A stretch of DNA of 64,000 bases from Aliiruegeria haliotis (lineage in GTDB: Bacteria > Pseudomonadota > Alphaproteobacteria > Rhodobacterales > Rhodobacteraceae): the NCBI RefSeq assembly GCF_003003255.1, contig NZ_PVTD01000002.1, positions 372,001-436,000 on the forward strand, written 5' to 3'. A program made the position numbers and the translations under genes. Below are positions 55,072 to 64,000 of this stretch, piece by piece. The notes beneath the pieces are model-generated. The model saw only the letters and a program-made list of their open reading frames with translations. It did no database searches and had not been told where the DNA came from. How positions within the stretch are numbered: the stretch's first letter is position 1; each line of letters opens with the position of its first letter.

Positions 55072-55955
55072 GAAAAACAACACCTCGCCAGTTCGTCTGG
55101 CAGCTCAACCCACAAGAAAACCGCGAGGTCAGATCTCAAATATATTTTTCTTTCAACGCACTGTCGATTGCGCTTTATAGAATTGGGCCTGACCTAAAGT
55201 CTGCCATCTACCTCCTATTTTCCGTAGCCAGCTCTGGATTTTCACCGAAGTGGCCAGTGCCCCTTTCCGAATCGCGGACCGGAAGGAATCCGTTTGTGGA
55301 GAGACTCCGGTATGGCCTTGTCGGGGTTCTGGTGGTGTCCGGGAGCCTGTCTGGCTGGTGGGAATGGGCCCAGCCGCACCCGGCGAGCCTTGGAATGCTC
55401 ACGTCGCAGGGACTGGAAGCGTACCGGCCGGACAAACGATGCGGTCATCGCCTCTCCGGCCGGGTGTCCCCTCCCTGGACCTCGGTGTCAGCTGTGGCTG
55501 GCATGTGTCCGGACCACTCGGTCCGGTTGCGGCAGCCACCCCTGAAATCCTTTGCCGGTTTTCCGGCGCCGCCCACGCGCGACCGTGGCGGGTCACAATC
55601 TGATTGAGTGCATTCGTGATGGTCCCATGTTCCGTGGAGACAGGCATCAGTTCCCGCGGCGTCCGCGGCGTTCCGATTTCTGTCCGGCAACACAGGCCGA
55701 ACCGCACGCAACCAGCACATATTCAACGGTCGCACCTGCCGATTTCCGGGTGAAAAATGGTCAATGCGAGCCGCGTTCGCGAAACTTCAACACCTATCCG
55801 TGAGAAATATCCAGCAAAAATTTCCGCGTGTTTGATTTTTTGACCTTTTTCAGCCGGTTGCCGAAGAACTGGGCCAGTTACGCCGGGCGGACACCACCAG
55901 CAGATTGCCATGTGAATCTTGCCGCCGTATCGGTGACCAAATGGAAGGACATACC
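55072..55955. other. 884-bp gap without recognised gene
   Basis: The left 130 bases are AT-rich; the rest is GC-rich with several overlapping frames on both strands (up to about 160 codons), none with a family match, a credible ribosome site plus start, or consistent codon bias. It may be a decayed gene or the edge of the polysaccharide locus. The promoter for the gene at 55956 is expected at the right end. Confidence 0.4.
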
Positions 55956-56504
55956 ATGACCGATGCCCCCGCCACGGCGACACTCCATTGTCAGGGGCTG
56001 ACATTCCGCGACGACCCGCGCCTCCTGTCCGCGCGGGAACGCGAAGAGATCTCTGAGGGGCCGGCGCCCGGAAGCCTGTCACATGCTGCGCTTGGAACTG
56101 CGCGACCGGGCGATCGGATCCTGGTCTTTGGCTCCGGTGCGGGATTAGTACCGGCTCTGCTGGCCGGCCGACTCGGTGTTCGGCGGCTGGGCATTGTCGA
56201 ACCATCGGAGGCGCGGCGCGGCTACCTGGCCGATCTGGCCCATCGCAACCAGCTTGTTCGACTGAGCGTGCACGAGGGTATCCCTGATGCTCCCGCCGCG
56301 AGCATGATTGTGGCCGACATCGAACGGCTCGGCCGGCTTCCCGCCAATGCTCCCTGGTCGGGCCTCCGGGCGGCCACCTTGCAGGTTTCGGAGGATTTCA
56401 CGCTGGTTTCAGCGGTTTTCACCACAATGAGTGACGCCGGCCTCACCTATTTCCCCAAGCGTTCCTCTGGCACTGTGCTGACATTCCTGAGAAAATGGCA
56501 CTGA
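55956..56504 (+). CDS. Small methyltransferase-like protein
   Basis: The 182-residue protein has a Rossmann-like N-terminal half: RPGDRILVFGSGAGLVPALLAG resembles SAM motif I, RRLGIVEPSEARRGYLADLA resembles motif II, and SMIVADIERLG the motif IV acidic strand. It ends soon after, so the C-terminal substrate part is short. This suggests a FkbM-like or degenerate SAM methyltransferase. GGAAGGA at seven bases supports ATG 55956. It is followed after about 115 bases by another plus-strand gene. The substrate is unknown. Confidence 0.65.
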   Translation: MTDAPATATLHCQGLTFRDDPRLLSAREREEISEGPAPGSLSHAALGTARPGDRILVFGSGAGLVPALLAGRLGVRRLGIVEPSEARRGYLADLAHRNQLVRLSVHEGIPDAPAASMIVADIERLGRLPANAPWSGLRAATLQVSEDFTLVSAVFTTMSDAGLTYFPKRSSGTVLTFLRKWH

Positions 56505-56620
56505 GGCCCCGCGAAACGCCGCCAAATGCACTCGGTCGCTACCCAATTCGGCCTCAATTCGAGTAGAAACGGGTGAGGCCAACCGCACCGATATTGCCAG
56601 ACGGAAAGGAAGAGCCCGCC

Positions 56621-57598
56621 ATGCCCGACAGCCTCCCACATACCGCACGTGCCCCGATCGCACACGCGGATTGGGAACGCCTGCTCGACGAGCATGGCGC
56701 GGAGCACGGCTATCACAAGCGGCTCGGGAACAGCCACGGCGCGCTCTTTACCGAGGATGACGACATCCTGATCGTCACTTTCGAGCCGGCGGAGGCCATC
56801 CGAGCCGCAAAAGTCCCACTGCCATTCGGCCTCACGCTGGCCGGTCGGAAGGGCTGGTCGCATCTCGGGCTCTATTGCGAAGGTGAAACCTTCTTCCGCG
56901 ACGATGCAGTCTTTGCCTATTTCGACGCGCTCGTCGACGATGGCTTCTTCGACCAGTTCAGCCGCGTCGTGTTCTACGGGGCGGGCGCCTGCGGCTATGC
57001 CGCCGCGGCCTTTTCCGTGGTGGCACCGGGCGCCGAGGTCGTGCTTGTCCGGCCACTTGCGACGCTCGATCCCGCGCTGACGGAATGGGACCGGCGGCAT
57101 CCGCGGCAACGCAGGACGGATTTCTCAAACCGCTACGGATACGCGCCGGACATGATCGAAGCTGCGGAAAACGTGACGCTGATCTACGACCCGCAGGTCA
57201 TCGAGGATGCCATGCATGCGGCGCTCTTCGAGCGGCGGGACGTGCTGCGGCTGAAGACCCCGGGCCTCGGCCACGCGCCAGAGGAGCCACTGACGCAGAT
57301 GGGTGTTCTTGCGCCGCTTCTGCTCGCAGCCGGCAAGGCGCCCGTGACTGGGGAGGTGTTCTTTGGCCTCTATCGACGGCGCTTCGAAGATCTGGGCTAC
57401 CTCGCGCGGGTTTTGACGCGGCTCAAGGCTGCCAACCGGATCTGCCTGATGGGCATCTGGGCCCGCGCCGCGCTGGAACATGTCGAGTCGCGCGGCCTTC
57501 GCGCCGTCCTCGCCAAGGTGGAGCAGCAACTTGCAGCGGAGGGTCGCAGCCTGCCTCCGCCACACCGCGGCAGCTCGAAAACAACGGCGAGCGCCTGA
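56621..57598 (+). CDS. Conserved protein with alpha/beta nucleotide- or hydrolase-like core
   Basis: The 325-residue protein has a central segment RVVFYGAGACGYAAAAFSVV followed by AEVVLVRPLATLDP, a strand-turn-helix reminiscent of an alpha/beta hydrolase nucleophile elbow in which the usual Gly-x-Ser-x-Gly is GAGACG, so Cys may replace Ser. Other segments read KGWSHLGLYCEGETFFRD and DFSNRYGYAPDMIEAAENV. I believe homologues are widespread in Rhodobacteraceae, sometimes labelled phosphoadenosine phosphosulfate reductase without support. It is convergent to ureG, and a TGACGCC/GGCGTCA hairpin (57596-57620) spans both stop codons. Confidence 0.65.
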   Translation: MPDSLPHTARAPIAHADWERLLDEHGAEHGYHKRLGNSHGALFTEDDDILIVTFEPAEAIRAAKVPLPFGLTLAGRKGWSHLGLYCEGETFFRDDAVFAYFDALVDDGFFDQFSRVVFYGAGACGYAAAAFSVVAPGAEVVLVRPLATLDPALTEWDRRHPRQRRTDFSNRYGYAPDMIEAAENVTLIYDPQVIEDAMHAALFERRDVLRLKTPGLGHAPEEPLTQMGVLAPLLLAAGKAPVTGEVFFGLYRRRFEDLGYLARVLTRLKAANRICLMGIWARAALEHVESRGLRAVLAKVEQQLAAEGRSLPPPHRGSSKTTASA

Positions 57599-57617
57599 CG
57601 CCCACCGGCGGCAGGCG

Positions 57618-58229
57618 TCATAGCCCGCCCTCCCGCACGATGAACTCCGCGATCTGATCGACACCACCTCCGGTGCGCAGAGCGGCCATTACGTAGGGTC
57701 GGCCATTGCGAGCCGCCTGCGTGTCCGCCTCCAACCGTGCCCTGTCGACGCCGACATGGGCGGCGAGGTCGGTCTTGTTCACCACCAGCAGGTCGGAACG
57801 TGTCAGCCCGGGCCCCTTCTTGCGCGGAATATCCTGCCCGGCCGCCGTGTCGATGACATACACCGTCAGGTCGGCCAGTTCCGGGCTGAAGGTCGCCGCA
57901 AGATTGTCGCCACCGCTCTCCACCAGCACCAGGTCGAGATCGGGGAATTCCTTCACAAGCTCGTCAATCGCGGCGAGGTTGATGGAAGCATCCTCCCGGA
58001 TCGCCGTGTGCGGACAGCCGCCCGTTTCGACGCCGCGAATGCGCTCGAGCGGCAGCACCTGCGCGCGCATCAGGTACTCGGCATCCTCGCTGGTGTAGAT
58101 ATCGTTGGTGACCACCGCCATCGAGTACCGGTCTCCGAGCGTGCGGCAGATCTGCTCCGTCAGCGTTGTCTTTCCGGCGCCAACCGGACCGCCGATGCCG
58201 ACCCGAAGGGGGCCATTGGGGCTGGGCAT
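57618..58229 (-). CDS. ureG: Urease accessory GTPase UreG
   Basis: The 203-residue protein has the P-loop [50 protein letters not shown] and the guanine-specificity NKTD. UreG is the SIMIBI-class GTPase that, with UreE, UreF and UreD/H, delivers nickel to the carbamylated lysine of urease. It is the last gene of the leftward urease unit, 18 bases after ureF. Confidence 0.97.
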   Translation of the reverse strand: MPSPNGPLRVGIGGPVGAGKTTLTEQICRTLGDRYSMAVVTNDIYTSEDAEYLMRAQVLPLERIRGVETGGCPHTAIREDASINLAAIDELVKEFPDLDLVLVESGGDNLAATFSPELADLTVYVIDTAAGQDIPRKKGPGLTRSDLLVVNKTDLAAHVGVDRARLEADTQAARNGRPYVMAALRTGGGVDQIAEFIVREGGL

Positions 58230-58247
58230 GGGTGTGTCTCCTCGATC

Positions 58248-58886
58248 CTAGGTCTTGAACAGGCGCACTTGCTGGCTCTCGTGAACCATGGCGGCCATGT
58301 CGGCGCCGAAGCTTGCGCTGCCGATCTGGTCCAGCGTGGCCTCTGCGGCCTCTGCGGCCACTGCCGCGACAGGTTCATGCAACCGCCTCAACACCGCCTG
58401 CCCCTCTGTCTGGCCCAGTGGCACGAAGCGCACGGCGGCGGAAACAAGGTTGGACGTGAACGCATGCAGGTAGAGTGATGCCACGCGCGCCGGCGGCAGA
58501 GACAGGGTCGCGGCCGCGGCACCGACCGCCACCGGAAGCGCCATGGCGGGGCGCTCCGCACCGGTCAAAGCATTGACGGCACGGGTAAACGCGGCCCCCT
58601 GTTCCATCGTCTCCTGATGCCGTTCCTTCGAACTCGCCAGCGCCTCCGCCCGGGCTGCAAGCTCCTCCGGCGGCACCGTGCCTCGCATCGCGTGTACAAG
58701 CAGGATCGCATCCGCCCGCCCCGCCCCGAAGCGCAGCACCCCTGTCAGCCAGAGTTCCAGCTCTGCCGCCGAACTGACATCGCCTGCGGCGATCACCGCC
58801 TCCAACCCGTGGGAATACGCGTAGCTACCAACCGGGAAGGCAGGCGACATCCACTGCGTCAACGTCAACAGGTCGGCGTCACTCAT
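58248..58886 (-). CDS. ureF: Urease accessory protein UreF
   Basis: The 212-residue mostly helical protein contains LTQWMSPAFPVGSYAYSHGLE and a C-terminal segment HESQQVRLFKT, both typical of UreF. UreF bridges the urease-UreD complex and UreG and gates GTP hydrolysis. ATG 58886 overlaps the 3' end of ureE by eight bases. Confidence 0.95.
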   Translation of the reverse strand: MSDADLLTLTQWMSPAFPVGSYAYSHGLEAVIAAGDVSSAAELELWLTGVLRFGAGRADAILLVHAMRGTVPPEELAARAEALASSKERHQETMEQGAAFTRAVNALTGAERPAMALPVAVGAAAATLSLPPARVASLYLHAFTSNLVSAAVRFVPLGQTEGQAVLRRLHEPVAAVAAEAAEATLDQIGSASFGADMAAMVHESQQVRLFKT

Positions 58887-59373
58887 GGGCGTGATCGTCG
58901 GAATGCGCATGTGTATGGTCGGGTCCGTGATCGTGCCCCATCGTGCGCCCATGCCCATATGCGCCACCTTCCGGGGAGAACGGTGCAGAGACCGGCGCCA
59001 CGACGCCGCCGAGCTTGCGGACCATGTCGGCCAGAACGTGATCGTCACGGATCAGGAGCCGGTCGGCTTCGATCCGGCAGGGTGTGTGGCGATTGCCGAT
59101 ATGCCAGGCCAGACGGACAAGGTTCTCGCCGCGGATTTCCAGCAAAGGCTCAGCCGCGGCCTCCACGGCGATCCGGCCGCCATCTTCCAGAACCAGAGCA
59201 TCGCCATCATCAAGCGACGTTGTCTCCGCAAGATCCACAACAACCGAGCCGCCACCAGCCGTCGCCAGCCGCTTGCGCCGCAGGAAGCGCCCGTCATAGT
59301 CCAGCCGAACCCGGTCCACGGCACCGGCAGTCGTCTGCCGGTCCACCGAAACTGCGCGCCCGAAGTCCTTCAT
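58879..59373 (-). CDS. ureE: Urease accessory nickel chaperone UreE
   Basis: The 164-residue protein has the UreE core (LARLAWHIGNRH-like stretch read as VRLAWHIGNRHTPCRI, LIRDDHVLADMVRKLG) and a His-rich tail (HDHGPDHTHAHSDDHAHE) that binds nickel. UreE hands Ni(II) to UreG. ATG 59373 is chosen because GAGGGGAAG precedes it; an in-frame upstream start at 59397 lacks such a site. It is followed by ureF with overlap. Confidence 0.95.
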   Translation of the reverse strand: MKDFGRAVSVDRQTTAGAVDRVRLDYDGRFLRRKRLATAGGGSVVVDLAETTSLDDGDALVLEDGGRIAVEAAAEPLLEIRGENLVRLAWHIGNRHTPCRIEADRLLIRDDHVLADMVRKLGGVVAPVSAPFSPEGGAYGHGRTMGHDHGPDHTHAHSDDHAHE

Positions 59374-59439
59374 GCTTCCCCTCACGTTCGCTGACACCCG
59401 AGAGAGCCTATCCGCTGCACCGCAGCAGGAAAAGGGGGA

Positions 59440-60060
59440 TCAGGGATGCGCCAGCGTGAAGTGGTGTGGCGCGAAGGGCTCCGGGTCCGTGCCCTCGTCA
59501 ATCCGCGCCATTTCCACCGAAAGTCCCAACGTCGGCAGGTGACTCAGCATGGAAGTAAACTCGCCCCCCTGCCAGCGATAGGTGATGAGGACCGGAAAGG
59601 CCGTGTAGGAACAGGCGCCGACCATCACCTCCGCCGTGTTGCCGGTTTGGACCGAGAGGTACTCCTCCTCCGACTCGGTGCCGTCTGCGAAGCGGTTCAC
59701 CGCCACGACCTTGAACTCCTGCTCCGGCGACAGCGGAACCCTGTCGAACATATCGGGCGGGTAGCGGGTAGAGATCCGGGTCGGGCCCATCTCCCGATCG
59801 CCATCCATGTCCACTTCGTCGATGATGAAGACCCCGCCCATGGAGATCATGCGGAAATCGCCGTCGCCATCGGGGTAGCGGGTCGTTTCCTGCACCATGC
59901 CTTCGCCGATCCACTTCAAGGCAACAATGCTGCTGTCTGGATAGGTCACATAGGCCGACTCGCCGGCCTCCAAGGCGCTCCGCGTCGGACACTCCGCCCC
60001 GGTCTCGGCACCGGCAGCTGGCAGGGCGAAGAGCAAGGCAGATATCAATGGCGCACGCAT
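59440..60060 (-). CDS. Secreted hypothetical protein between ureC and ureE
   Basis: The 206-residue precursor has a short signal (MRAPLISALLFALPAAGAE). The mature protein is acidic with repeated beta-type strands (SSIVALKWIGEGMVQETTRY, VFIIDEVDMDGDREMG) and a possible disulfide (ECPTRS and GACSYTAF). AAAGG precedes ATG 60060. No family was recognised and it is not a known urease gene. It lies 66 bases before ureE, so it may be co-transcribed without a role in urease. Confidence 0.65.
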   Translation of the reverse strand: MRAPLISALLFALPAAGAETGAECPTRSALEAGESAYVTYPDSSIVALKWIGEGMVQETTRYPDGDGDFRMISMGGVFIIDEVDMDGDREMGPTRISTRYPPDMFDRVPLSPEQEFKVVAVNRFADGTESEEEYLSVQTGNTAEVMVGACSYTAFPVLITYRWQGGEFTSMLSHLPTLGLSVEMARIDEGTDPEPFAPHHFTLAHP

Positions 60061-60544
60061 GGAAGACCTTTCCCGAACGGATCCGGTTCCCGGCGACGCT
60101 AGCATGGCCCCTGGGGGAAGGCGAGCGGACCGGTCGGTCCGGGACTGATGTGCGGTAGACGTGCCGCACGATGTCCCTGCGGGCGATCCCCCAACAGGCA
60201 AGTTCTGGTAGCCCAGCGCGCTGAGCATCTCGATCTGCCGAAGTCGCCGATCGTACTGTGCGGACCGGCACTCCTACGTAAAGGTGCCAACCCTGGGCAC
60301 CAAGTGTACATCGACAACGCTGATAGGTGGGAGCAGATCAGGCAGGCGGCCATGGCAAAGACCATGTTGCGTGGATCTCGGATCACCCGGCGCAACCACA
60401 GCATTGTCACATACCCCGGTTGCGAAACGCGGCCCGGCGGCGACATGACCGTTGCAATACGGACGAAAACGCCCTCCCTTCGACGCCTCACCAACCGACA
60501 ATGCCGGGGGCAAGGTCAAATTTGGGCAATCCTCGCCCGCAGGC
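60061..60544. other. Gap between ureC and secreted hypothetical gene
   Basis: This 484-bp region has no supported coding frame. CGGACCG and CGGTCCG form a small inverted repeat at 60126-60141, about 70 bases before the hypothetical gene. The region interrupts the urease unit, so ureEFG may have their own promoter. Confidence 0.45.
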
Positions 60545-62254
60545 TCAGAACATGAAATACCGCTGCGCCATCGGCAATTCGCTTGCCGGTTCGCAGGTCA
60601 AAAGCTCTCCATTGGCCCGGACTTCGTAGGTTTCCGGGTTGACCTCGATCTGGGGCTTCGCGTCGTTCATCACCATGTCGGCCTTGCCGATCCCGCGGGT
60701 GTCGCCCACGGCCAGCGTGTCCTTGGCCAGCCCAAGCGAAGCGCCAATTCCCTCTGCCTGTGCTGCCGCCGAAACGAAGGTCACCGCCGAGCGCTCGACC
60801 GAACGCCCGAAGGCGGCGAACATTGGCCGGGTGTAAACCGGCTGGGGCGTCGGGATAGAGGCGTTCGGATCGCCCATCTGCGCCACGGCAATAGAACCGC
60901 CGAGGAGCACCATTTCCGGCTTCACGCCGAAAAAGGCCGGCGACCAGAGCACGAGGTCGGCGCGCTTTCCTTCCTCGATGGAACCGATGTGGCCCGACAT
61001 CCCGTGCGCGATGGCCGGGTTGATCGTGTACTTGGCGACGTAGCGCTTCACCCGGACATTGTCGTTGTCGCCAATCTCGTCGGCCAGTCGGCCTCGCTGC
61101 ACCTTCATCTTGTGGGCGGTTTGCCAGGTGCGAATGATCACCTCGCCGATCCGGCCCATCGCCTGGCTGTCGGAGGCGATGATCGAGAAGGCGCCCATGT
61201 CATGCAGGATATCCTCGGCCGCGATGGTCTCCTTCCGGATCCGGCTTTCGGCAAAGGCCACGTCCTCGGGGATCGACTTGTCGAGGTGGTGACACACCAT
61301 GAGCATGTCGAGATGCTCTTCCAGCGTGTTGACGGTGTAGGGGCGTGTTGGGTTGGTGGAACTCGGCAGAACGTGGTTCTCCCCCACCACCTTGATGATG
61401 TCCGGCGCATGGCCGCCCCCGGCGCCCTCGGTGTGAAATGCGTGGATCGTGCGGCCCTTCATCGCCGCAACCGTGTTCTCGACGAACCCGCTTTCATTGA
61501 GCGTATCGGTGTGGATCATGACCTGCACATCCATCGCGTCGGCCACACTCAGGCAGCAGTCGATAGCGCCCGGGGTCGTGCCCCAGTCCTCGTGAAGCTT
61601 CAGTGCGCAGGCCCCCGATTTCACCTGCTCTTCCAGTGCGGCGGGAAGCGAGGCATTGCCCTTGCCCGCGAAAGCGAGGTTCATCGGGAAGGCATCGGCG
61701 GATTGCAACATGCGCCCGATGTGCCAAGGCCCCGGCGTGCAGGTGGTGGCCAGCGTGCCATGGGCTGGGCCGGTGCCACCGCCCAGCATCGTGGTCAGGC
61801 CGGAGTGCAAGGCGTCGTCGATCTGTTGCGGACAGATGAAGTGAATGTGGCTGTCGAATCCACCGGCGGTCAGGATTTTCCCCTCGCCGGCAATGGCTTC
61901 TGTCCCCGGGCCAACGACGATGTTGACGCCGGGCTGCGTGTCCGGATTGCCCGCCTTGCCGATGCGCGCAATCTTCCCGTCCTTCAGGCCGACATCCGCC
62001 TTGTAGATCCCGGTGACATCGAGGATCAGCGCATTTGTGATGACGGTATCCACAGCCCCCTCGGCACGGGTCGTCTGGGCCTGGCCCATCCCGTCGCGGA
62101 TGACCTTCCCGCCACCGAACTTCACCTCCTCGCCATAGGAGGTCAGGTCGTTCTCGACCTCAATCACCAGGTCGGTGTCGGCGAGGCGCACGCGGTCCCC
62201 GGTCGTGGGGCCGTACATGTCGGCATAGGCAGCGCGGGTGATCTTGGCGGGCAT
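60545..62254 (-). CDS. ureC: Urease alpha subunit
   Basis: The 569-residue catalytic subunit has the standard start ([23 protein letters not shown]), nickel-ligand His motif [14 protein letters not shown], carbamylated Lys in [40 protein letters not shown] with the flap [20 protein letters not shown], and the ASDSQAMGR aspartate ligand. It hydrolyses urea to ammonia and carbamate with two nickel ions. It is full length and apparently intact. A short gene ends 17 bases upstream. Confidence 0.98.
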   Translation of the reverse strand: MPAKITRAAYADMYGPTTGDRVRLADTDLVIEVENDLTSYGEEVKFGGGKVIRDGMGQAQTTRAEGAVDTVITNALILDVTGIYKADVGLKDGKIARIGKAGNPDTQPGVNIVVGPGTEAIAGEGKILTAGGFDSHIHFICPQQIDDALHSGLTTMLGGGTGPAHGTLATTCTPGPWHIGRMLQSADAFPMNLAFAGKGNASLPAALEEQVKSGACALKLHEDWGTTPGAIDCCLSVADAMDVQVMIHTDTLNESGFVENTVAAMKGRTIHAFHTEGAGGGHAPDIIKVVGENHVLPSSTNPTRPYTVNTLEEHLDMLMVCHHLDKSIPEDVAFAESRIRKETIAAEDILHDMGAFSIIASDSQAMGRIGEVIIRTWQTAHKMKVQRGRLADEIGDNDNVRVKRYVAKYTINPAIAHGMSGHIGSIEEGKRADLVLWSPAFFGVKPEMVLLGGSIAVAQMGDPNASIPTPQPVYTRPMFAAFGRSVERSAVTFVSAAAQAEGIGASLGLAKDTLAVGDTRGIGKADMVMNDAKPQIEVNPETYEVRANGELLTCEPASELPMAQRYFMF

Positions 62255-62271
62255 GGCGGGTTCCCTCGTGG

Positions 62272-62604
62272 TCAGCTCTTGTCCACGTCTTCACCGGCAC
62301 CGAGCCGGCGGACGTTTCTGTTGGTTTCTGCGCGAAGCGGGTGGATGGCGGCAGCCACGACCTGATCGGGTCGCTGCCCGGTCATGGCTGTGAACCCGGC
62401 GGCCATTGCCGAGGCGGCAAAGGCGGAAGGTTTCTCGGAGACCATCTTGTGTATCTCACCGCGACCCATCGGCCGGAAGCCGCACAATCGGTAGCTGCGA
62501 TAGGCAAAGACGACATTCGCTTCAATGGCGAGCATCGTGGCTTCTATCCCGGTTTCAAGGAGATCACGGGAAAGGTCGGTTGCTTTGGGGGCCAGGCGGG
62601 TCAT
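62272..62604 (-). CDS. Small helical protein in urease locus
   Basis: The 110-residue protein is mainly helical: [34 protein letters not shown] and [32 protein letters not shown]. The style is like short phasin-type or 'antifreeze-like' proteins seen in Rhodobacteraceae, a resemblance from memory. ATG 62604 is used, preceded by GGGGG. It is 17 bases upstream of ureC and so is almost surely co-transcribed. The function is unknown. Confidence 0.65.
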   Translation of the reverse strand: MTRLAPKATDLSRDLLETGIEATMLAIEANVVFAYRSYRLCGFRPMGRGEIHKMVSEKPSAFAASAMAAGFTAMTGQRPDQVVAAAIHPLRAETNRNVRRLGAGEDVDKS

Positions 62605-62812
62605 GCCACCCCCGAGAAAGATCTCAGCGACGCGGGCCTTTCGGATCCCGCACGGGGATCGGAATCGGCTGTGGAGCCGGAGCAAGCAGGCCGAGCAGGC
62701 GGTCGATGAGAGAAAGCAGACGCATGAGAGGCGATGTCCTGCAAGTTTTGACTGCTTCCTAACGTAACCCTCGCGCCGGCAGGCGCAAGGGCTTTGGCAA
62801 AATGGTTACACC

Positions 62813-63508
62813 TCACGCGCCGTCTTTCTTCGTATCCGCTGCCGGGGTGGCGGATTTCCGCGCCCGTGTCGTCGTCGTCGCAGCAGCTTTCCTGGCAGGA
62901 GCGCGCTTTCGCGTGGCCGCCTTCGGCGCCGAATCGGATGTCGGGGCCGTGGCCTTCACAGTGGCAGCCTTTGCGGCCTTGGGCTTGGCGGTGGTGGCCT
63001 TCGCGGTGGCCGGCGACGCAGCGGCCTTGGCGCGTGGCGCGGGCGTCTTCGCCGGGGCCGCCTCGGAGACCGGCGCAACCGCCTTGGTCGTGGACTCCGG
63101 GGTCCGGGGCTTGGAGGGGGCACGACGGCGCGGTGCAGGTTTGGCCTTCGGGGCATCAACCGGCGCCTCGGCCTTCGCTGCGGGCTTGGCAACCGGCTTC
63201 GCCTCGGGTGTCACCGGCACCAGTTTCGTCACTTTGGCCGTCGGCCGCGCGGCCTTGCGTGCCGGTGCCTTTGCGGTCTTCGGCGCTGCCGTGGGTTTGG
63301 TCGCCGGTACGGCCGCCTGCGTCGTGGAGGCCAGCCCTGTCGGCGAGAACATCTGCATCACGGCAGGCCCCGGAAACAACATGCTGCTTGTCACGCCATC
63401 GGCCATGCCGAAGGACATCCGCATCATTTCCACCTGCAACTCGGCGGTGCGGCTCCACATCGCCATTCCGGTTCGCCAGTAGTCGATCGGCGTCATGTAC
63501 TGAATCAT
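62813..63508 (-). CDS. Phasin-like N-terminus with histone H1-like Lys/Ala/Pro tail
   Basis: The 231-residue protein starts IQYMTPIDYWRTGMAMWSRTAELQVEMMRMSFG, an amphipathic helical segment resembling phasins and polyhydroxyalkanoate-associated proteins. From about residue 65 to the end it is low-complexity Ala/Lys/Pro/Thr with many AAK, KPA and RKA blocks, like bacterial histone H1-like proteins that bind DNA or polyanions. AAGGAG precedes ATG 63508. It sits between ureB and the small helical gene. Its link to urease is unexplained. Confidence 0.7.
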   Translation of the reverse strand: MIQYMTPIDYWRTGMAMWSRTAELQVEMMRMSFGMADGVTSSMLFPGPAVMQMFSPTGLASTTQAAVPATKPTAAPKTAKAPARKAARPTAKVTKLVPVTPEAKPVAKPAAKAEAPVDAPKAKPAPRRRAPSKPRTPESTTKAVAPVSEAAPAKTPAPRAKAAASPATAKATTAKPKAAKAATVKATAPTSDSAPKAATRKRAPARKAAATTTTRARKSATPAADTKKDGA

Positions 63509-63565
63509 CTTTCGAAACTCCTTGAGGTGCGGCTCACTCGCCGCCATTCCGGCCGTGGATTCCTG

Positions 63566-63871
63566 CTATAGGTCCCCCATCACGGCCTGGTTGAAACCGA
63601 ATACCCGCCGGTCGCCTGCAAGCGGCACCAGCGCCACTTCGCGACTCTGTCCGGGTTCGAATCGCACCGCCGTGCCGGCGGCAATATCGAGGCGCATTCC
63701 CCGCGCCTTCTCCCTGTCGAAATCCAGCGCCGAGTTGGTCTCGGCGAAATGATAGTGGCTGCCCACCTGAACCGGCCTGTCGCCGGTGTTGGACACCATC
63801 AGCATCAGAAGCTCGCGCCCCTCGTTCAGGGTGATCTCTCCGTCCGCCGTCATGACTTCACCTGGGATCAT
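63566..63871 (-). CDS. ureB: Urease beta subunit
   Basis: The 101-residue protein reads [51 protein letters not shown] and [17 protein letters not shown], the complete UreB sequence pattern. UreB is a structural subunit of the three-subunit bacterial urease. It overlaps the upstream gene by four bases (ATGA). The distance to ureC is unusually long because two extra genes intervene. Confidence 0.97.
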   Translation of the reverse strand: MIPGEVMTADGEITLNEGRELLMLMVSNTGDRPVQVGSHYHFAETNSALDFDREKARGMRLDIAAGTAVRFEPGQSREVALVPLAGDRRVFGFNQAVMGDL

Positions 63872-64000
63872 CGCTCGCGCTCCTCGTCTGTCTTTTCGGG
63901 TTGCATGGCGACCGCTTCGGTCACGGCACGCAGCGTTTCTTCGGTGTCGGCATCCGGTTCGACGTGATCGCGCATGCTGCGCCGTTCCTCGATCCCGCCG
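63868..64000 (-). CDS. 3' end of an upstream gene in the urease locus (partial)
   Basis: The last 43 codons of a minus-strand gene are present, reading as a charged helical tail ([31 protein letters not shown]) before TGA, which overlaps the ureB start. This is not the C-terminus of UreA as I know it. It is more likely a small accessory gene lying between ureA and ureB. Confidence 0.55.
   Translation of the reverse strand, partial: GGIEERRSMRDHVEPDADTEETLRAVTEAVAMQPEKTDEERER

Noticed and set aside
57596-57620. TGACGCC/GGCGTCA hairpin as a terminator for the convergent genes
   Set aside because: It overlaps both stop codons and has no T-tract on either side, so it is only mentioned with the neighbouring gene.
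60452-62365. A 637-codon plus-strand frame opposite ureC
   Set aside because: UreC is complete on the minus strand; the opposite frame is a shadow.

Overview
The window is high-GC, densely packed DNA that looks like an alphaproteobacterium of the Rhodobacteraceae (roseobacter-type). The basis is gene content and protein style: a Tat-exported periplasmic nitrate reductase, malate synthase G with a GlcG-like partner, a urease locus interspersed with small genes, a TSUP exporter, and rhizobial/roseobacter-style exopolysaccharide genes. The genus cannot be fixed from the sequence alone. No rRNA, tRNA, CRISPR array, transposase or integrase was recognised.

Region 1 (1-9540, minus strand) is one open reading frame of at least 3180 codons that runs off the left edge. 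It is a hybrid NRPS/PKS megasynthase with the order A-T-KS-AT-ACP-aminotransferase-C-A-(T). There is no KR or DH before the PLP aminotransferase, so the logic is one amino acid, one malonyl extension, amination of the beta-keto group to a beta-amino acid, then condensation with a residue that the A2 pocket suggests is glycine. A 15-bp palindrome lies upstream of the start.

Region 2 (9.9-14.9 kb) holds an exopolysaccharide module: a flippase and methyltransferase reading left, and an ExoY-type sugar transferase, a small membrane protein and a GT2 glycosyltransferase. An 8+8 bp inverted repeat sits in the divergent promoter. A lipoprotein gene follows.

Region 3 (15.2-21.9 kb) is a complete napFDAGHBC operon behind an FNR/NNR-like box, with an unfamiliar 88-aa membrane protein gene as the last cistron.

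Region 4 (22.3-31.5 kb) is general metabolism: an L,D-transpeptidase, a lipoprotein, an IclR regulator divergent from glcB-glcG with a palindromic operator between them, a TSUP permease, a glutathione transferase, a DapA/NanA-type aldolase and a D-2-hydroxyacid dehydrogenase.

Region 5 (31.9-55.1 kb) is a large polysaccharide and biofilm locus. One leftward operon makes a nucleotide-activated 4-amino-dideoxy sugar (nucleotidyltransferase, DegT aminotransferase, LegB-type dehydratase), loads it on the lipid carrier (phosphoglycosyl transferase) and supplies the export protein. Around it are a LuxR-type regulator with a degenerate receiver, two RTX-type secreted proteins, a Wzc/ExoP-like chain-length protein, a Wzy-like polymerase/ligase, a GT4 glycosyltransferase, a membrane protein with a barrel-like outer domain, and a second flippase sandwiched between two P-loop kinase-like proteins, one of them a nucleotidyltransferase-kinase fusion. 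Long, lower-GC intergenic stretches here carry repeated ATTTCGC words and palindromes.

Region 6 (55.9-64 kb) has two poorly characterised plus-strand genes and a leftward urease locus (ureB, two accessory-looking genes, ureC, a secreted hypothetical, ureE, ureF, ureG). The right edge cuts an upstream gene that overlaps ureB; ureA and ureD presumably lie beyond the window.
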